This document shows positions 1 through 8,707 of a stretch of 64,000 bases of DNA, piece by piece. Below the pieces are notes generated by a model, which saw nothing but the letters and a program-made list of their open reading frames with translations, had not been told where the DNA came from and did no database searches. Position 1 is the first letter of the stretch. The number at the start of each line of letters is the position of its first letter. Location of the stretch: contig NZ_AEIU01000081.1 in NCBI RefSeq assembly GCF_000165125.1, forward strand, positions 1-64,000, given 5' to 3'. The position numbers and the translations under genes were made by a program. This DNA is from Vibrio caribbeanicus ATCC BAA-2122 (lineage in GTDB: Bacteria > Pseudomonadota > Gammaproteobacteria > Enterobacterales > Vibrionaceae).

Positions 1-3000
1 CTGACGACCTGAATGTTTCAGAACAGACGATTAGGTCTGATTATGTCGGCAACTCAACCCCTGAAAGTCGACAGGTTCATATGCTAGCACGTGGGCTCAC
101 CAAAGTTCTCCAATCCGCTCAAAAAAGCTCAGTTAGGGAAGGAGGCGTTACCAAGGAACAAGCAAGAAAAGGCTCAATTCAGCGACTCGCGAATCTGGAT
201 GTAGTGGCGCTAAAGCAGCGTACAGACGAGCTCCCTTACGGAGCGAAAAATACCGATTTCGCTGGCATTGCTGATGTCTATAAAAATGATTTAACAATCA
301 CCCTTGATGATATCAAGGGTGATAAGATCTTATCTCGACCCAAAGCACCAAAAAATCCAGCAGTCAATGATTCTGCCGATACCTTTGATTGGGCTTGGGT
401 TAAACCCTTTTATGCAGTTTCTGACTACGAGTACTCTTTAGACGCTGGTTTGAGCTGGCAAAGTGTTTTACAAAAGCCGATTAATGTTGGTGCCGGTTCC
501 ATTCCTAAGGGGAATGTCCAAGTCCGTGTTGCAGCAAAGCCTGAACGATCGATTGTTGCTGGTTCAGTCGTGGTTTCTGATAGAGCTTATACAAAGACGC
601 TTGTTGCTCCTGCACCAACGGCTCTTAACCTCAATGATGCTATAAATGAGCTAGATTGGGTATTTGCTACCGGATTCACTACGTCTTTAGATTACGAATA
701 CTCCATCAATAGCGGTAAAACTTGGAAATCGGTAACAAAAAAACCTCAATATATCGGTGACATTGCTCTAGAACCGGGTGAATTAAGGTTAAGGGTCAGA
801 GCGGATGAGGGCCAAGGACGCTCTGCCGGTCTAATGGCGAAATCGACTCAACCTCTAACGGTGACACCGCCTAAGCCAACCGCTCCGGTACTGCTTCGAG
901 CTGATGATGGCACGGATATACTAGAGATTACTTTAGTTCAAGGCTTCCCTCGTATTAGCGATTATGAAATTAATCTTGGTTCAGGTTGGAGCGAACTGAC
1001 GAAAAACCCGGTACAGATCGGTAACGTCGATATTGCCTCTGATACAATACAAGTGCGTGTTAAAGAGAATTCTACTAATGGCCGCCCTGCAGGTAGAGTG
1101 CTCGTGGTTACACAACCATTCACCTGGGACGCCAATAAGCCCTCTAGCCCGACAATTCCTGTCGTTGATGATGCAAAGAACCGTTTTGGTTGGACCAATG
1201 TCTCTGGATTTGAGGACTTAGTTGACTATGAGTTTTCGACCGATGGCGGTAAGTCATTTAGCGATGTAAGCAACAAACCTCAAGATTTAACGGATAGTAA
1301 TTTTGCTATTGGTGATGTTTGTGTGCGAGTAAGAAAGATGGGCGGTAATACTGCGGGCAGCTTACTGTGTAATGACAAGCCTTATTCAGTGACGCCAGAA
1401 AAACCTGAAGCACCAACTAATGGTGTTATTGATGATGCTTTAAATACGTTCGATTGGACCTGGGTTTCTGGCTTCGAAACGATCCAAGATTACGAAGTTA
1501 GAATTGAAGCAGGTAACTGGCAACCGATTCAAACCAAACCTGTGCAGCTGGAAGACCGCACATACTCCAATGATACGATTGAAGTTCGAGTTAAGCATAA
1601 TCCAATCAATGGTCGTGAGGCAGGGGCGATTTTGTCTAATGCTCAAGAGTTTACTAGGCAACCTGACGCGCCCATAGCACCGACATCTCTCATCGTTAAT
1701 GACACCGAAAATACCTTGGATTGGACAGTTGTTGCGGGTTTTACCTCTGTCGCTGATTATGAGTGGTCAGCCAATAGTGGTTCAATATGGACACCAGCAG
1801 TGGCGAAACCAATCACAGTTGGTGATATTGCAAAACAGGCAGGTGAGGTACAAATTCGTGTCCGTGCCAATGGGCAAAATGGTCGCCCCGCAGGGGCTGC
1901 GGCACTAACGACGCAAGCGTATACCCAAACGCCGCAACTGCCTGCGCCAAGTAATGGTGCCATCAAAATAGCTAATAACGGTGTAGTGCCAAATATGATC
2001 AGTTGGGATTACGTCAATAGTGGTGAGAACTATGATCGCGCTGAATATTACGAGTTCACCGTGGATAAAGGAACAACTTGGCACGCTGTTACAAGTAACC
2101 CTCAGTTTGTGGGTCCTAAAGCTTATGACAAGAGTAATGTAGGGATTCGAATTAAACAGAATGTGATTCCGGATAGAGGGAATCGTGCGGGCGCGCCCCT
2201 TTGGGCGACAGATTTGAACGGTGAGTTTGGTACGTTTGAGTATGTACCAATGGAAACATGGAATAAGGCATCCGAGTTCAGTTTATATCGTGGTTGGGAT
2301 AACTACGACACAGAGTGTGTTGCCCAATACGATAGCAACGGCGAAGGTGAACCGACATTTTGGGTCTCCACTTCAGTATCAAGAGCTGAAGATGTATTTA
2401 CTAGAGTCTCAAGGCTAACGACTTGCGGTATTGAACACTGGCAATTACCTACAGCGGCAGAAGCGCTTCTGCTAACGACTCGTAGTCGAGACACACTACC
2501 AGATTACGCGAAACCATACCTGATATCAGATGGCGTAGCGATTTGGTTGAATGAGGCAGGGACAGCGGTAGCGTATAAAAATGGAGTAAAAGATACCTCC
2601 CGCTACTCAAGTAAATACGCTTTCGCAAAATGGCAGCTTGCGAGTGGTACTGAGCTTTTGGCAGACATCAATACTAAACTGTCAGCAATAGATAGTTTCT
2701 TATCCCAGCAGTCGAATGAGTTGACTCAAGCAACGTCATTTTTAACGACTTGGTTGGCAACTAATCAAGCTAAGCAAAAGAGCTACACAGCGCTAAGTAG
2801 CGAAGCTAGCGTGAAGCTGAGTACTCTCAACGGGCTAACGGCGAGTTGGGATGCACAAAAAACGCAGCAGCAAGATCTCGTCGGCAAATTAGCTTTTGAA
2901 GCGAAGATCGCTCAATCTCGCACCGATAGCGAGAGTGTTTCCTTCGTTGTTAAAGTGGCAGAGTTTGACAACAAGCTTGCACAGCTAAGCAAAAATAATG

Positions 3001-4388
3001 TCGCGCTTGCGGCAGTGATCGAAGCCACTGCATTCGCAGGGAAGCTTGCCAATATTCAAGCAAATTCTGACTCAATGACTTTTGCGAGAGCAACATTGCT
3101 TGCAGCAAGTTCAGGTAGCGCAATTCACCAAGCGACTTTAACCTTTTATGCGGCCTTGTTTGATCTTGAAAATGATTATGACACCACAGACGCGTTAAAA
3201 GCCGCTTTCAATAATGCATTGAGCAGTATCGATAGCCAATTCGCGGCGTTGAATTCTACGATGACAGATTTGGTTGCAGAGTTAGATTCAACGATTACCG
3301 TTCATAATACCGATACATTGCATACTACAGCAAAGGATGGATTAAACCGTGCTCACTCCGCCGGGTTTGTCGTTTCGCAAGCTGATGCTCTCATTGATGG
3401 GCAATTTGCAAAGTTAGACTCATTAGGCCGTTACTTGCCTAAAGCGACATCTTATCAGCAGGGTTGGCGTTGTGTGCTTGATAGCAGTGTATCGGGGACG
3501 AAGCGCGTTTGGACATTATTAACAAATGGTCTGCCGGGCAGTAAGGATGAAGTCGTCTATGATGCAGCGGGGGCGGATTTACCCAGTGTTGTTGGGGTTG
3601 GAGGCGTCATAGAGACAGCAAACAATACCAATCTCTGTGGTTTCAATGACTGGAAAGTACCTCATCCAAATCAAATTTATTCATTGGCAACAGCAACTGT
3701 TGCAGGACTTAATGGCGCGAGCAAGACGATTGATGTCAATGTGTTCCCGAATCACAAAGGCCTTGTTCCAGAGTATGATAAGTCTTATTACAATGGGGGT
3801 ATCCAGTTCTACTATTGGACGAGTGCCGCTACAAGTTCTTCGAAACAATACGCTTATGTATTTGCCAATACCAGTGAGCAATCTCGCAGACGTTCGTTTG
3901 ATCCAAGTGGTGATAGCAATGACCAGTTAGTCACTATGGCACGGCTAATGCGCGAAGATTCGGTTGCTTGGGATTATATCGCTAGTGACGGCTCAAGTGT
4001 TGCTGACCGTGCCGCTGCCCAGTGCGCTAAGCACCCAGTAACAGGGGAAGTTTGGCAGATCTTCCAAAATGCAGCACCGAGTGAGCGTTATAAGACGTTT
4101 AACGACATCCAAACGGAGCTCGCTAACTATCAAAATAGTATGTGTGGTAAGTCGAATTGGCGTTTACCATCTGTGGATGATATGCGCAGCCTAATCCCAA
4201 CAGATGTTGCTGTATTCCCATATGCAGCGCCAGCGCCTAGCGATTATTACGACCAAGCCTACTACGTTACGAATGGTACGACAGAAAGTACTATCGAATA
4301 TATTGAAATGGAGCTTGGTGAATCAAGCACTACTTATCATAGCACTACAAGTCGAACTAAGTTCTTGTATCGCCTCGTTGCTAAATAA
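1..4388 (+). CDS. Large repeat protein with DUF1566-like C-terminal domains (5'-partial)
   Basis: The reading frame is open to the first base of the window (no stop before position 3), so the ATG at 81 is internal and the true start lies upstream. At least 1,461 residues are visible. Roughly bases 330-2230 encode seven imperfect repeats of about 88 residues with the pattern D-N-x-x-DW-x-x-V-x-GF...DYE(Y/F)S...G-x-x-W...KP...VRV...GRxAG, resembling bacterial Ig/fibronectin-type modules. Three segments with the DUF1566 (Lcl-like) signature W-(R/Q/K)-(L/V)-P follow: HWQLP near 2440, DWKVP near 3650 and NWRLP near 4160. The first two are separated by an Ala/Ser/Gln-rich, probably helical stretch (2660-3440). 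It lies just upstream of flp on the same strand, which suggests a surface or pilus-associated adhesin. Function is inferred; the N-terminus and any signal peptide are out of view. Confidence 0.8.
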   Translation, partial: DDLNVSEQTIRSDYVGNSTPESRQVHMLARGLTKVLQSAQKSSVREGGVTKEQARKGSIQRLANLDVVALKQRTDELPYGAKNTDFAGIADVYKNDLTITLDDIKGDKILSRPKAPKNPAVNDSADTFDWAWVKPFYAVSDYEYSLDAGLSWQSVLQKPINVGAGSIPKGNVQVRVAAKPERSIVAGSVVVSDRAYTKTLVAPAPTALNLNDAINELDWVFATGFTTSLDYEYSINSGKTWKSVTKKPQYIGDIALEPGELRLRVRADEGQGRSAGLMAKSTQPLTVTPPKPTAPVLLRADDGTDILEITLVQGFPRISDYEINLGSGWSELTKNPVQIGNVDIASDTIQVRVKENSTNGRPAGRVLVVTQPFTWDANKPSSPTIPVVDDAKNRFGWTNVSGFEDLVDYEFSTDGGKSFSDVSNKPQDLTDSNFAIGDVCVRVRKMGGNTAGSLLCNDKPYSVTPEKPEAPTNGVIDDALNTFDWTWVSGFETIQDYEVRIEAGNWQPIQTKPVQLEDRTYSNDTIEVRVKHNPINGREAGAILSNAQEFTRQPDAPIAPTSLIVNDTENTLDWTVVAGFTSVADYEWSANSGSIWTPAVAKPITVGDIAKQAGEVQIRVRANGQNGRPAGAAALTTQAYTQTPQLPAPSNGAIKIANNGVVPNMISWDYVNSGENYDRAEYYEFTVDKGTTWHAVTSNPQFVGPKAYDKSNVGIRIKQNVIPDRGNRAGAPLWATDLNGEFGTFEYVPMETWNKASEFSLYRGWDNYDTECVAQYDSNGEGEPTFWVSTSVSRAEDVFTRVSRLTTCGIEHWQLPTAAEALLLTTRSRDTLPDYAKPYLISDGVAIWLNEAGTAVAYKNGVKDTSRYSSKYAFAKWQLASGTELLADINTKLSAIDSFLSQQSNELTQATSFLTTWLATNQAKQKSYTALSSEASVKLSTLNGLTASWDAQKTQQQDLVGKLAFEAKIAQSRTDSESVSFVVKVAEFDNKLAQLSKNNVALAAVIEATAFAGKLANIQANSDSMTFARATLLAASSGSAIHQATLTFYAALFDLENDYDTTDALKAAFNNALSSIDSQFAALNSTMTDLVAELDSTITVHNTDTLHTTAKDGLNRAHSAGFVVSQADALIDGQFAKLDSLGRYLPKATSYQQGWRCVLDSSVSGTKRVWTLLTNGLPGSKDEVVYDAAGADLPSVVGVGGVIETANNTNLCGFNDWKVPHPNQIYSLATATVAGLNGASKTIDVNVFPNHKGLVPEYDKSYYNGGIQFYYWTSAATSSSKQYAYVFANTSEQSRRRSFDPSGDSNDQLVTMARLMREDSVAWDYIASDGSSVADRAAAQCAKHPVTGEVWQIFQNAAPSERYKTFNDIQTELANYQNSMCGKSNWRLPSVDDMRSLIPTDVAVFPYAAPAPSDYYDQAYYVTNGTTESTIEYIEMELGESSTTYHSTTSRTKFLYRLVAK

Positions 4389-4416
4389 TCCAAATCTCTA
4401 AAAGTAATAACTTATC

Positions 4417-4435
4417 CAGCCTCCGTCGGAGGCTG
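4417..4435 (+). other. Perfect hairpin between the repeat protein and flp
   Basis: An 8-bp perfect stem (CAGCCTCC / GGAGGCTG) with a 3-nt loop lies 28 bases after the stop codon and 25 bases before flp. No U-tract follows, so it is not a classical intrinsic terminator. It could partly terminate the upstream message or stabilise the abundant flp transcript. Confidence 0.55.
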
Positions 4436-4460
4436 ACTCTCAAGGTTTAGGAGTCTATTA

Positions 4461-4643
4461 ATGCTGAAGAAGAGAAAACAACGCGGAGCTGCCGCAATTG
4501 AATACGCAATTTTGGCTGCTGCGATGTCGGTCGTATTACTCACGTTAGTTGGTGGTAGTGAAGGGCGACTAACCCAGGCACTCACAAAAGCTTATGACAA
4601 AGTTATCACGTCATTAGAAGAGTCTGCAGATTCAGGCGAATAG
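4461..4643 (+). CDS. flp: Flp family type IVb pilin
   Basis: This is the major pilin of the Tad pilus, 60 residues. A short basic leader (MLKKRKQRG) precedes a hydrophobic helix beginning AAAIEYAILAAAMSVVLLTL, the Flp signature with the conserved Glu-Tyr after the prepilin cleavage site. Cleavage after Gly9 by a TadV/CpaA peptidase would leave about 51 residues. That peptidase is not in the window. An RBS-like AGGAG lies just upstream. It is the first of twelve collinear tad genes, and the hairpin before it may allow higher expression than its neighbours. Confidence 0.92.
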   Translation: MLKKRKQRGAAAIEYAILAAAMSVVLLTLVGGSEGRLTQALTKAYDKVITSLEESADSGE

Positions 4644-4666
4644 TTTTGTTAAATTAAGGAAAAATC

Positions 4667-5506
4667 ATGACAGCGAAACGACTAATGTTGCTTTCTTTGA
4701 TTTTGTCATCGGTGGGGATCGCCATCCTATTGCTCAATCCAAGTAAGCCTCAATTCGAACAATCTCAAGCTGCGGCTGAAATCTTCAAGCGGGTTCTTGT
4801 GGCTAAGCAGAGAGTAGTGGTGGGTCAGCCCTATACACTCAACATGTTCCAATGGGAAAAAGTATCGGAGCAAGAACTCAGTAACTATCTTGACTTTATC
4901 TCAGAAGAAGACTTTTCTCGGCTAGACCTAAAGTCAGGTATCGCTCATACGGCAATTCAGTCTGGTCAAGTCATGTCCAAGGATGACTTTGAAACTCCCA
5001 ACGGTGGCATCTCTATGGCATTTAAAGTGCAAAATGGCCATCGTGCAATATCAGTTCCAGTCGATGCGGTAACGGCCAACTCTGGATTTGTTCAGCCCGG
5101 TGACAAGGTCGATATCTTGCTGTTGGGTTCCCAAGTCGAAGAGCTCAAGAAGTATGACAATCAAGTTGCAGGTCTTTATGTAACTACCATTGCTGTTAAC
5201 GTGAGAGTACTGGCATTTAATCAGTATGCTGACCCACAAGATTTTCAGAAAAATCGTAGTGCTTATGGTGCAGATATTCCTGATAACAGCTCGGTTTCTT
5301 TGGAAGTTACCCCTGAACAAGCGACTCAAATTGTACTAGCGAATCAAATTGGCAAGCTGACATTGTCGCTACGCGGAGCGGGTGAGGCGATTTCTGATGT
5401 CGATGAGAAATATACCGTTACTTCAACACTGATCAATCCTGAAAGTAAGCTGGTAGCGCCAGATTTAGGTTTGATTCAGCTTCGACCAACAAAAGATGAT
5501 AACTAG
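4667..5506 (+). CDS. rcpC: Flp pilus assembly protein RcpC/CpaB
   Basis: Inner-membrane-anchored periplasmic Tad component of 279 residues. One N-terminal membrane segment (about residues 7-23) is followed by an SAF-like domain (about 40-100, beginning VLVAKQRVVVGQPYTL) and the RcpC/CpaB region with the motif VPVDAVTANSGFVQPGDKVD (about 127-146). Family members are thought to act with the RcpA secretin. It starts 23 bases after flp and ends 20 bases before the chosen start of rcpA, consistent with one operon. Confidence 0.9.
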   Translation: MTAKRLMLLSLILSSVGIAILLLNPSKPQFEQSQAAAEIFKRVLVAKQRVVVGQPYTLNMFQWEKVSEQELSNYLDFISEEDFSRLDLKSGIAHTAIQSGQVMSKDDFETPNGGISMAFKVQNGHRAISVPVDAVTANSGFVQPGDKVDILLLGSQVEELKKYDNQVAGLYVTTIAVNVRVLAFNQYADPQDFQKNRSAYGADIPDNSSVSLEVTPEQATQIVLANQIGKLTLSLRGAGEAISDVDEKYTVTSTLINPESKLVAPDLGLIQLRPTKDDN

Positions 5507-5526
5507 TCGTGATAGGAAACAACACT

Positions 5527-6909
5527 ATGAATAAAGCATTCCGCTGGTGGAGCTTGTTATTGCTTCCTGGTCTGTTTTTCTCAGTTGCTTCATGGGCAGA
5601 ACCACTAGAAGTAAATATAAATGAAGCGAAGATGATTAACTTGTCGCAAGATGCGAAATCGATCTTCATCTCTAACACACACATTGCGGACTATCAGCCG
5701 ATGACCAATACCAAAATTATGGTGTTTGGTATGCAGGCCGGCACCGCGACTATTACCATCTTAAATGCCCAAGAGCGTGTCATTTACAACAACAAAATTC
5801 GTGTTGTTCATGATACCAAGGAATTGGATTCTTTGATCGCAGCGCAGTTTCCAGAAGCATCGGTTCACTCTGAATCTTTGGGTGGAAAGCTGTGGTTAAA
5901 AGGTAATGTACCAACCCCCGTTATGGCCCATAGCATTGTTAGCGTAGCAAAAGGGTATTTGTCGCCTGTGACTGCTAATGCGCAATCAGAAAAGGGTTCG
6001 ACTTCACCTGATAGCTCAACTCATAGTCGTGGTAATGAAAACGAAGATGAACTCATCAACCAACTGGTGGTTACTATGCCAACGCAAGTGAACATTCGCG
6101 TTCGTATTGCGGAAGTGTCCCGGAACGTATCCAACAAATTGGGTATTAAGTGGGGCTCAGTAGGAGAAGGAATAGGAAGCTTTTTGTATACCAAGGCCTG
6201 GGATGTAAGCAGTTGGGGTAAACCAACATTAAGCGGGTTAGTTGATGCACTTGCGTCTGATGGCACGATGTCGATTCTCGCTGAGCCGAACTTAACCGCG
6301 ATGTCAGGCGAAGAGGCTAGCTTCTTGGTTGGTGGAGAGATCCCATTACCATTAATTAACGGTGACACAGCAACCGTTGAGTACAAGCCTTTTGGCGTTA
6401 ACTTGAACTTTACACCGGTTGTGCTTGGCCCTGATCGTATTAGCCTGCGAGTTTCACCTGAAGTGAGTAGTGTGTCGGTCAGCAATCAAACGACATTGAA
6501 TGGAAATACTTACCCATCATTCACTTCACGCCGTGCTACCACCACGATTGAATTGGCAAGCGGACAAAGCTTTGCACTTGGCGGCCTCCTTCAAAGCAGT
6601 GAAATCGATCAACTACAGAAACTACCAGGAGCTGGTGATATCCCAATTTTAGGTGGTCTATTCCGTTCAAATGAGTATCAGCGTAAAGAAACTGAACTGA
6701 TTATTATAGCGACGGCTTATCTTGTCGAGCCTGTGCGTAATGACACCTTACCTCTTCCGACAGATAACTTATTGCCGCGCAGCGATTTGGAGCGCTTACT
6801 CGTGGCCTTCCCTCGTAAGCGTGGCAAGCAGAAGCAAGTAAAAGGCAAAGATACTTACACGGACAATCGAGCTCCCCGTTTGCTCGGTGACAATGGTTTC
6901 TACTACTAA
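5527..6909 (+). CDS. rcpA: Tad secretin RcpA/CpaC
   Basis: Outer-membrane secretin forming the pilus exit channel. I chose the ATG at 5527, preceded by AGGAAA, over an in-frame GTG at 5509; this gives 460 residues with a clean signal peptide ending SVASWA. The N-terminal pilus-formation domain (LEVNINEAKMINL...) is followed by a BON-like segment and the secretin domain beginning around MPTQVNIRVRIAEVSR. The secretin C-terminus shows the family motif KLPGAGDIPILGGLFRS. About 40 charged residues follow the secretin core. It lies between rcpC and the CpaD-like lipoprotein gene. Confidence 0.92.
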   Translation: MNKAFRWWSLLLLPGLFFSVASWAEPLEVNINEAKMINLSQDAKSIFISNTHIADYQPMTNTKIMVFGMQAGTATITILNAQERVIYNNKIRVVHDTKELDSLIAAQFPEASVHSESLGGKLWLKGNVPTPVMAHSIVSVAKGYLSPVTANAQSEKGSTSPDSSTHSRGNENEDELINQLVVTMPTQVNIRVRIAEVSRNVSNKLGIKWGSVGEGIGSFLYTKAWDVSSWGKPTLSGLVDALASDGTMSILAEPNLTAMSGEEASFLVGGEIPLPLINGDTATVEYKPFGVNLNFTPVVLGPDRISLRVSPEVSSVSVSNQTTLNGNTYPSFTSRRATTTIELASGQSFALGGLLQSSEIDQLQKLPGAGDIPILGGLFRSNEYQRKETELIIIATAYLVEPVRNDTLPLPTDNLLPRSDLERLLVAFPRKRGKQKQVKGKDTYTDNRAPRLLGDNGFYY

Positions 6910-6921
6910 GGTAATTACATC

Positions 6922-7542
6922 ATGATCAAATACATTTTACCTGCCTTGGTATTACTGGGTGGGTGCAGTTCATCTCCGATTGAGAGAGCACCAGCGCTTG
7001 ATGTGGTTTCGGTGACCAATAAGCTTACGTTTGTCATGCAAGGTTCGTTTTTAAGTGCAGAGCAAAGTAAAGCCGTTGAGCAATTTGTTCAACGTAAAGG
7101 CTCTCCCTATGGTTTGAACGTCAAGTTGGTGAGTTTAAGTAAAAGCGGTCAACGTAGCTTAGATCAGGTTGAAGCGTTACTCATCGAGCAAGGTATTGCA
7201 GTGAAAAATATTCATCGTGAACATCTGACGAAGGAAGGCAAGGGTGACGTCCAGATCCTGATTGAGTCATTTAAAGCCAAAATACCAAAGTGCCGAGTAA
7301 AGAAGCCCAGCAATACTTTTATTAACAGTTACAAATCACATCCATCTTTTGGCTGCGCCACATCGGTTGCATTGGGTCAAATGGTAGCAAACCCGAAAGA
7401 CCTAGTTGTTGGTGAGCAATTAGGTGCAACCAATGGGGCTAAAGCGGTTGCAACGATAGAGGGCTACATCGCGCCTGCAATAGACTCTGGTAGCCAAACA
7501 ACCAGTGAAGGAAATGCATCGACAGAATTTGGAGGTAACTGA
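6922..7542 (+). CDS. CpaD/RcpB-like pilus assembly lipoprotein
   Basis: A 206-residue predicted lipoprotein. The signal peptide MIKYILPALVLLGGC ends in a lipobox (LGGC). The mature part is predicted to be periplasmic and has two features of CpaD-family proteins: an early OmpA-like alpha/beta region and a segment with paired Cys (KCRV ... FGCATSVALGQMVANPKDL, about residues 122-157). The phrase NxGxMVANPxDL is typical of CpaD. It starts 12 bases after rcpA and its end abuts tadZ. The likely role is assisting secretin assembly at the outer membrane. Overall similarity is modest, so RcpB versus CpaD naming is uncertain. Confidence 0.8.
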   Translation: MIKYILPALVLLGGCSSSPIERAPALDVVSVTNKLTFVMQGSFLSAEQSKAVEQFVQRKGSPYGLNVKLVSLSKSGQRSLDQVEALLIEQGIAVKNIHREHLTKEGKGDVQILIESFKAKIPKCRVKKPSNTFINSYKSHPSFGCATSVALGQMVANPKDLVVGEQLGATNGAKAVATIEGYIAPAIDSGSQTTSEGNASTEFGGN

Positions 7543-7543
7543 T

Positions 7544-8707
7544 ATGAAAACACATACCTTGTCTGTGTTGGTGGCCGCATCAGAGCATCTCGATATTTAT
7601 AGTTTGACTCAAGCATTGGCAGAAAAAGGCATCAGCAACCTTATTCAAACAACATTGGATGAAGAACAAATCATCAAACAAGTGGTAAAACATGGCCATG
7701 AAATTGTGGTGCTGGATGTCTCCCTGAGGTCGATTGAGCAAGCAAAAGCCATGTTATCTACCGTTAAGTTGAGAACAGGGGCTCAGGTTGTTGCCGTTGG
7801 TGACAATCGAGAAATCGCCTTTTATCGTGCAATGGTCTCTGCAGGTGCGTGTGAGTATTTACTTAATCCAGTTGAAATCAGTGCCTTTAACGAGACAGAG
7901 TTCCAAGTAGACAAAGCAGAAACAACAGCAGGGAAAGTGATTGCTGTTGTTGGGGCTAAAGGGGGGGTTGGGGTATCAACCATTGCGGCGAATTTAGCAC
8001 GCGAGTTGGCGGAGCGAGGAGAAGTACTCACTGTTGCCGATATGGACTTTGCGACTGGCGACTTAGATCTGCAATACGATGTGCAAGGCAACACAGCATT
8101 AGTCGAGATGCTACAGTATCCCGAGCGTCTAGAGCCTGTAGTGTATGAACGAAGTGGGATTAAAGTCTCGGACCGCGTGACCTTGTTTACGGGTTATTTA
8201 TCACTGGATTCTCCGCCATTTTGGCCTGAGAAAAGCGCCTTAGATCACTTTAGAAAGTTCTCGCTTCAGCACTCGGATACCTTGGTTCTCGATTTACCTT
8301 CGTTTTCGATGCGTGACCAGATCGGATTTAGCTCGCTGGCTGAAGCGGATGTTAGGGTATTAGTGTTAGAACCAACCTTATCGTCCATTCGCAACATCGG
8401 GCAGATTCTGGCTTTACTAGACTCATTGGCGAATGGTCAATCAGATAAGATCAATCTGATTGTGCTTAACCATACCAAATCAGATAAAGCATCGTTGATC
8501 AATTGTCATGGCGTTCAACGCGCGTTAGGTTGTGAGGTGGACGTGATATTGCCTTATGTACCTACCCATTTCTTAACTAAAGAATCACTGGGTCGTTCAT
8601 TGTTAAAGGGTAACCGTAAAGTATCAAGAGCATTTGATTTACTAGCGAGTAAAGCAACTGGTGGAGATACGACAAACAAACGCCATCGCTGGTTGAGAGG
8701 TGCCTAA
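7544..8707 (+). CDS. tadZ: TadZ/CpaE localisation ATPase
   Basis: ParA/MinD-superfamily protein that places the Tad machine in the cell. I chose the ATG at 7544 because GGAGG lies about 9 bases upstream; the frame opens earlier at 7505 but that start overlaps the lipoprotein gene. The product is 387 residues. Residues about 1-120 look like an atypical receiver domain. The ATPase follows with a deviant Walker A motif, AKGGVGVST, and a DMDFATGDLDLQ segment. The stop overlaps the tadA start (TAATG), suggesting translational coupling. Confidence 0.9.
   Translation: MKTHTLSVLVAASEHLDIYSLTQALAEKGISNLIQTTLDEEQIIKQVVKHGHEIVVLDVSLRSIEQAKAMLSTVKLRTGAQVVAVGDNREIAFYRAMVSAGACEYLLNPVEISAFNETEFQVDKAETTAGKVIAVVGAKGGVGVSTIAANLARELAERGEVLTVADMDFATGDLDLQYDVQGNTALVEMLQYPERLEPVVYERSGIKVSDRVTLFTGYLSLDSPPFWPEKSALDHFRKFSLQHSDTLVLDLPSFSMRDQIGFSSLAEADVRVLVLEPTLSSIRNIGQILALLDSLANGQSDKINLIVLNHTKSDKASLINCHGVQRALGCEVDVILPYVPTHFLTKESLGRSLLKGNRKVSRAFDLLASKATGGDTTNKRHRWLRGA

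Noticed and set aside
6021-6485. 154-codon ORF antisense to rcpA
   Set aside because: It lies wholly within a well-conserved secretin gene and has no recognisable features.
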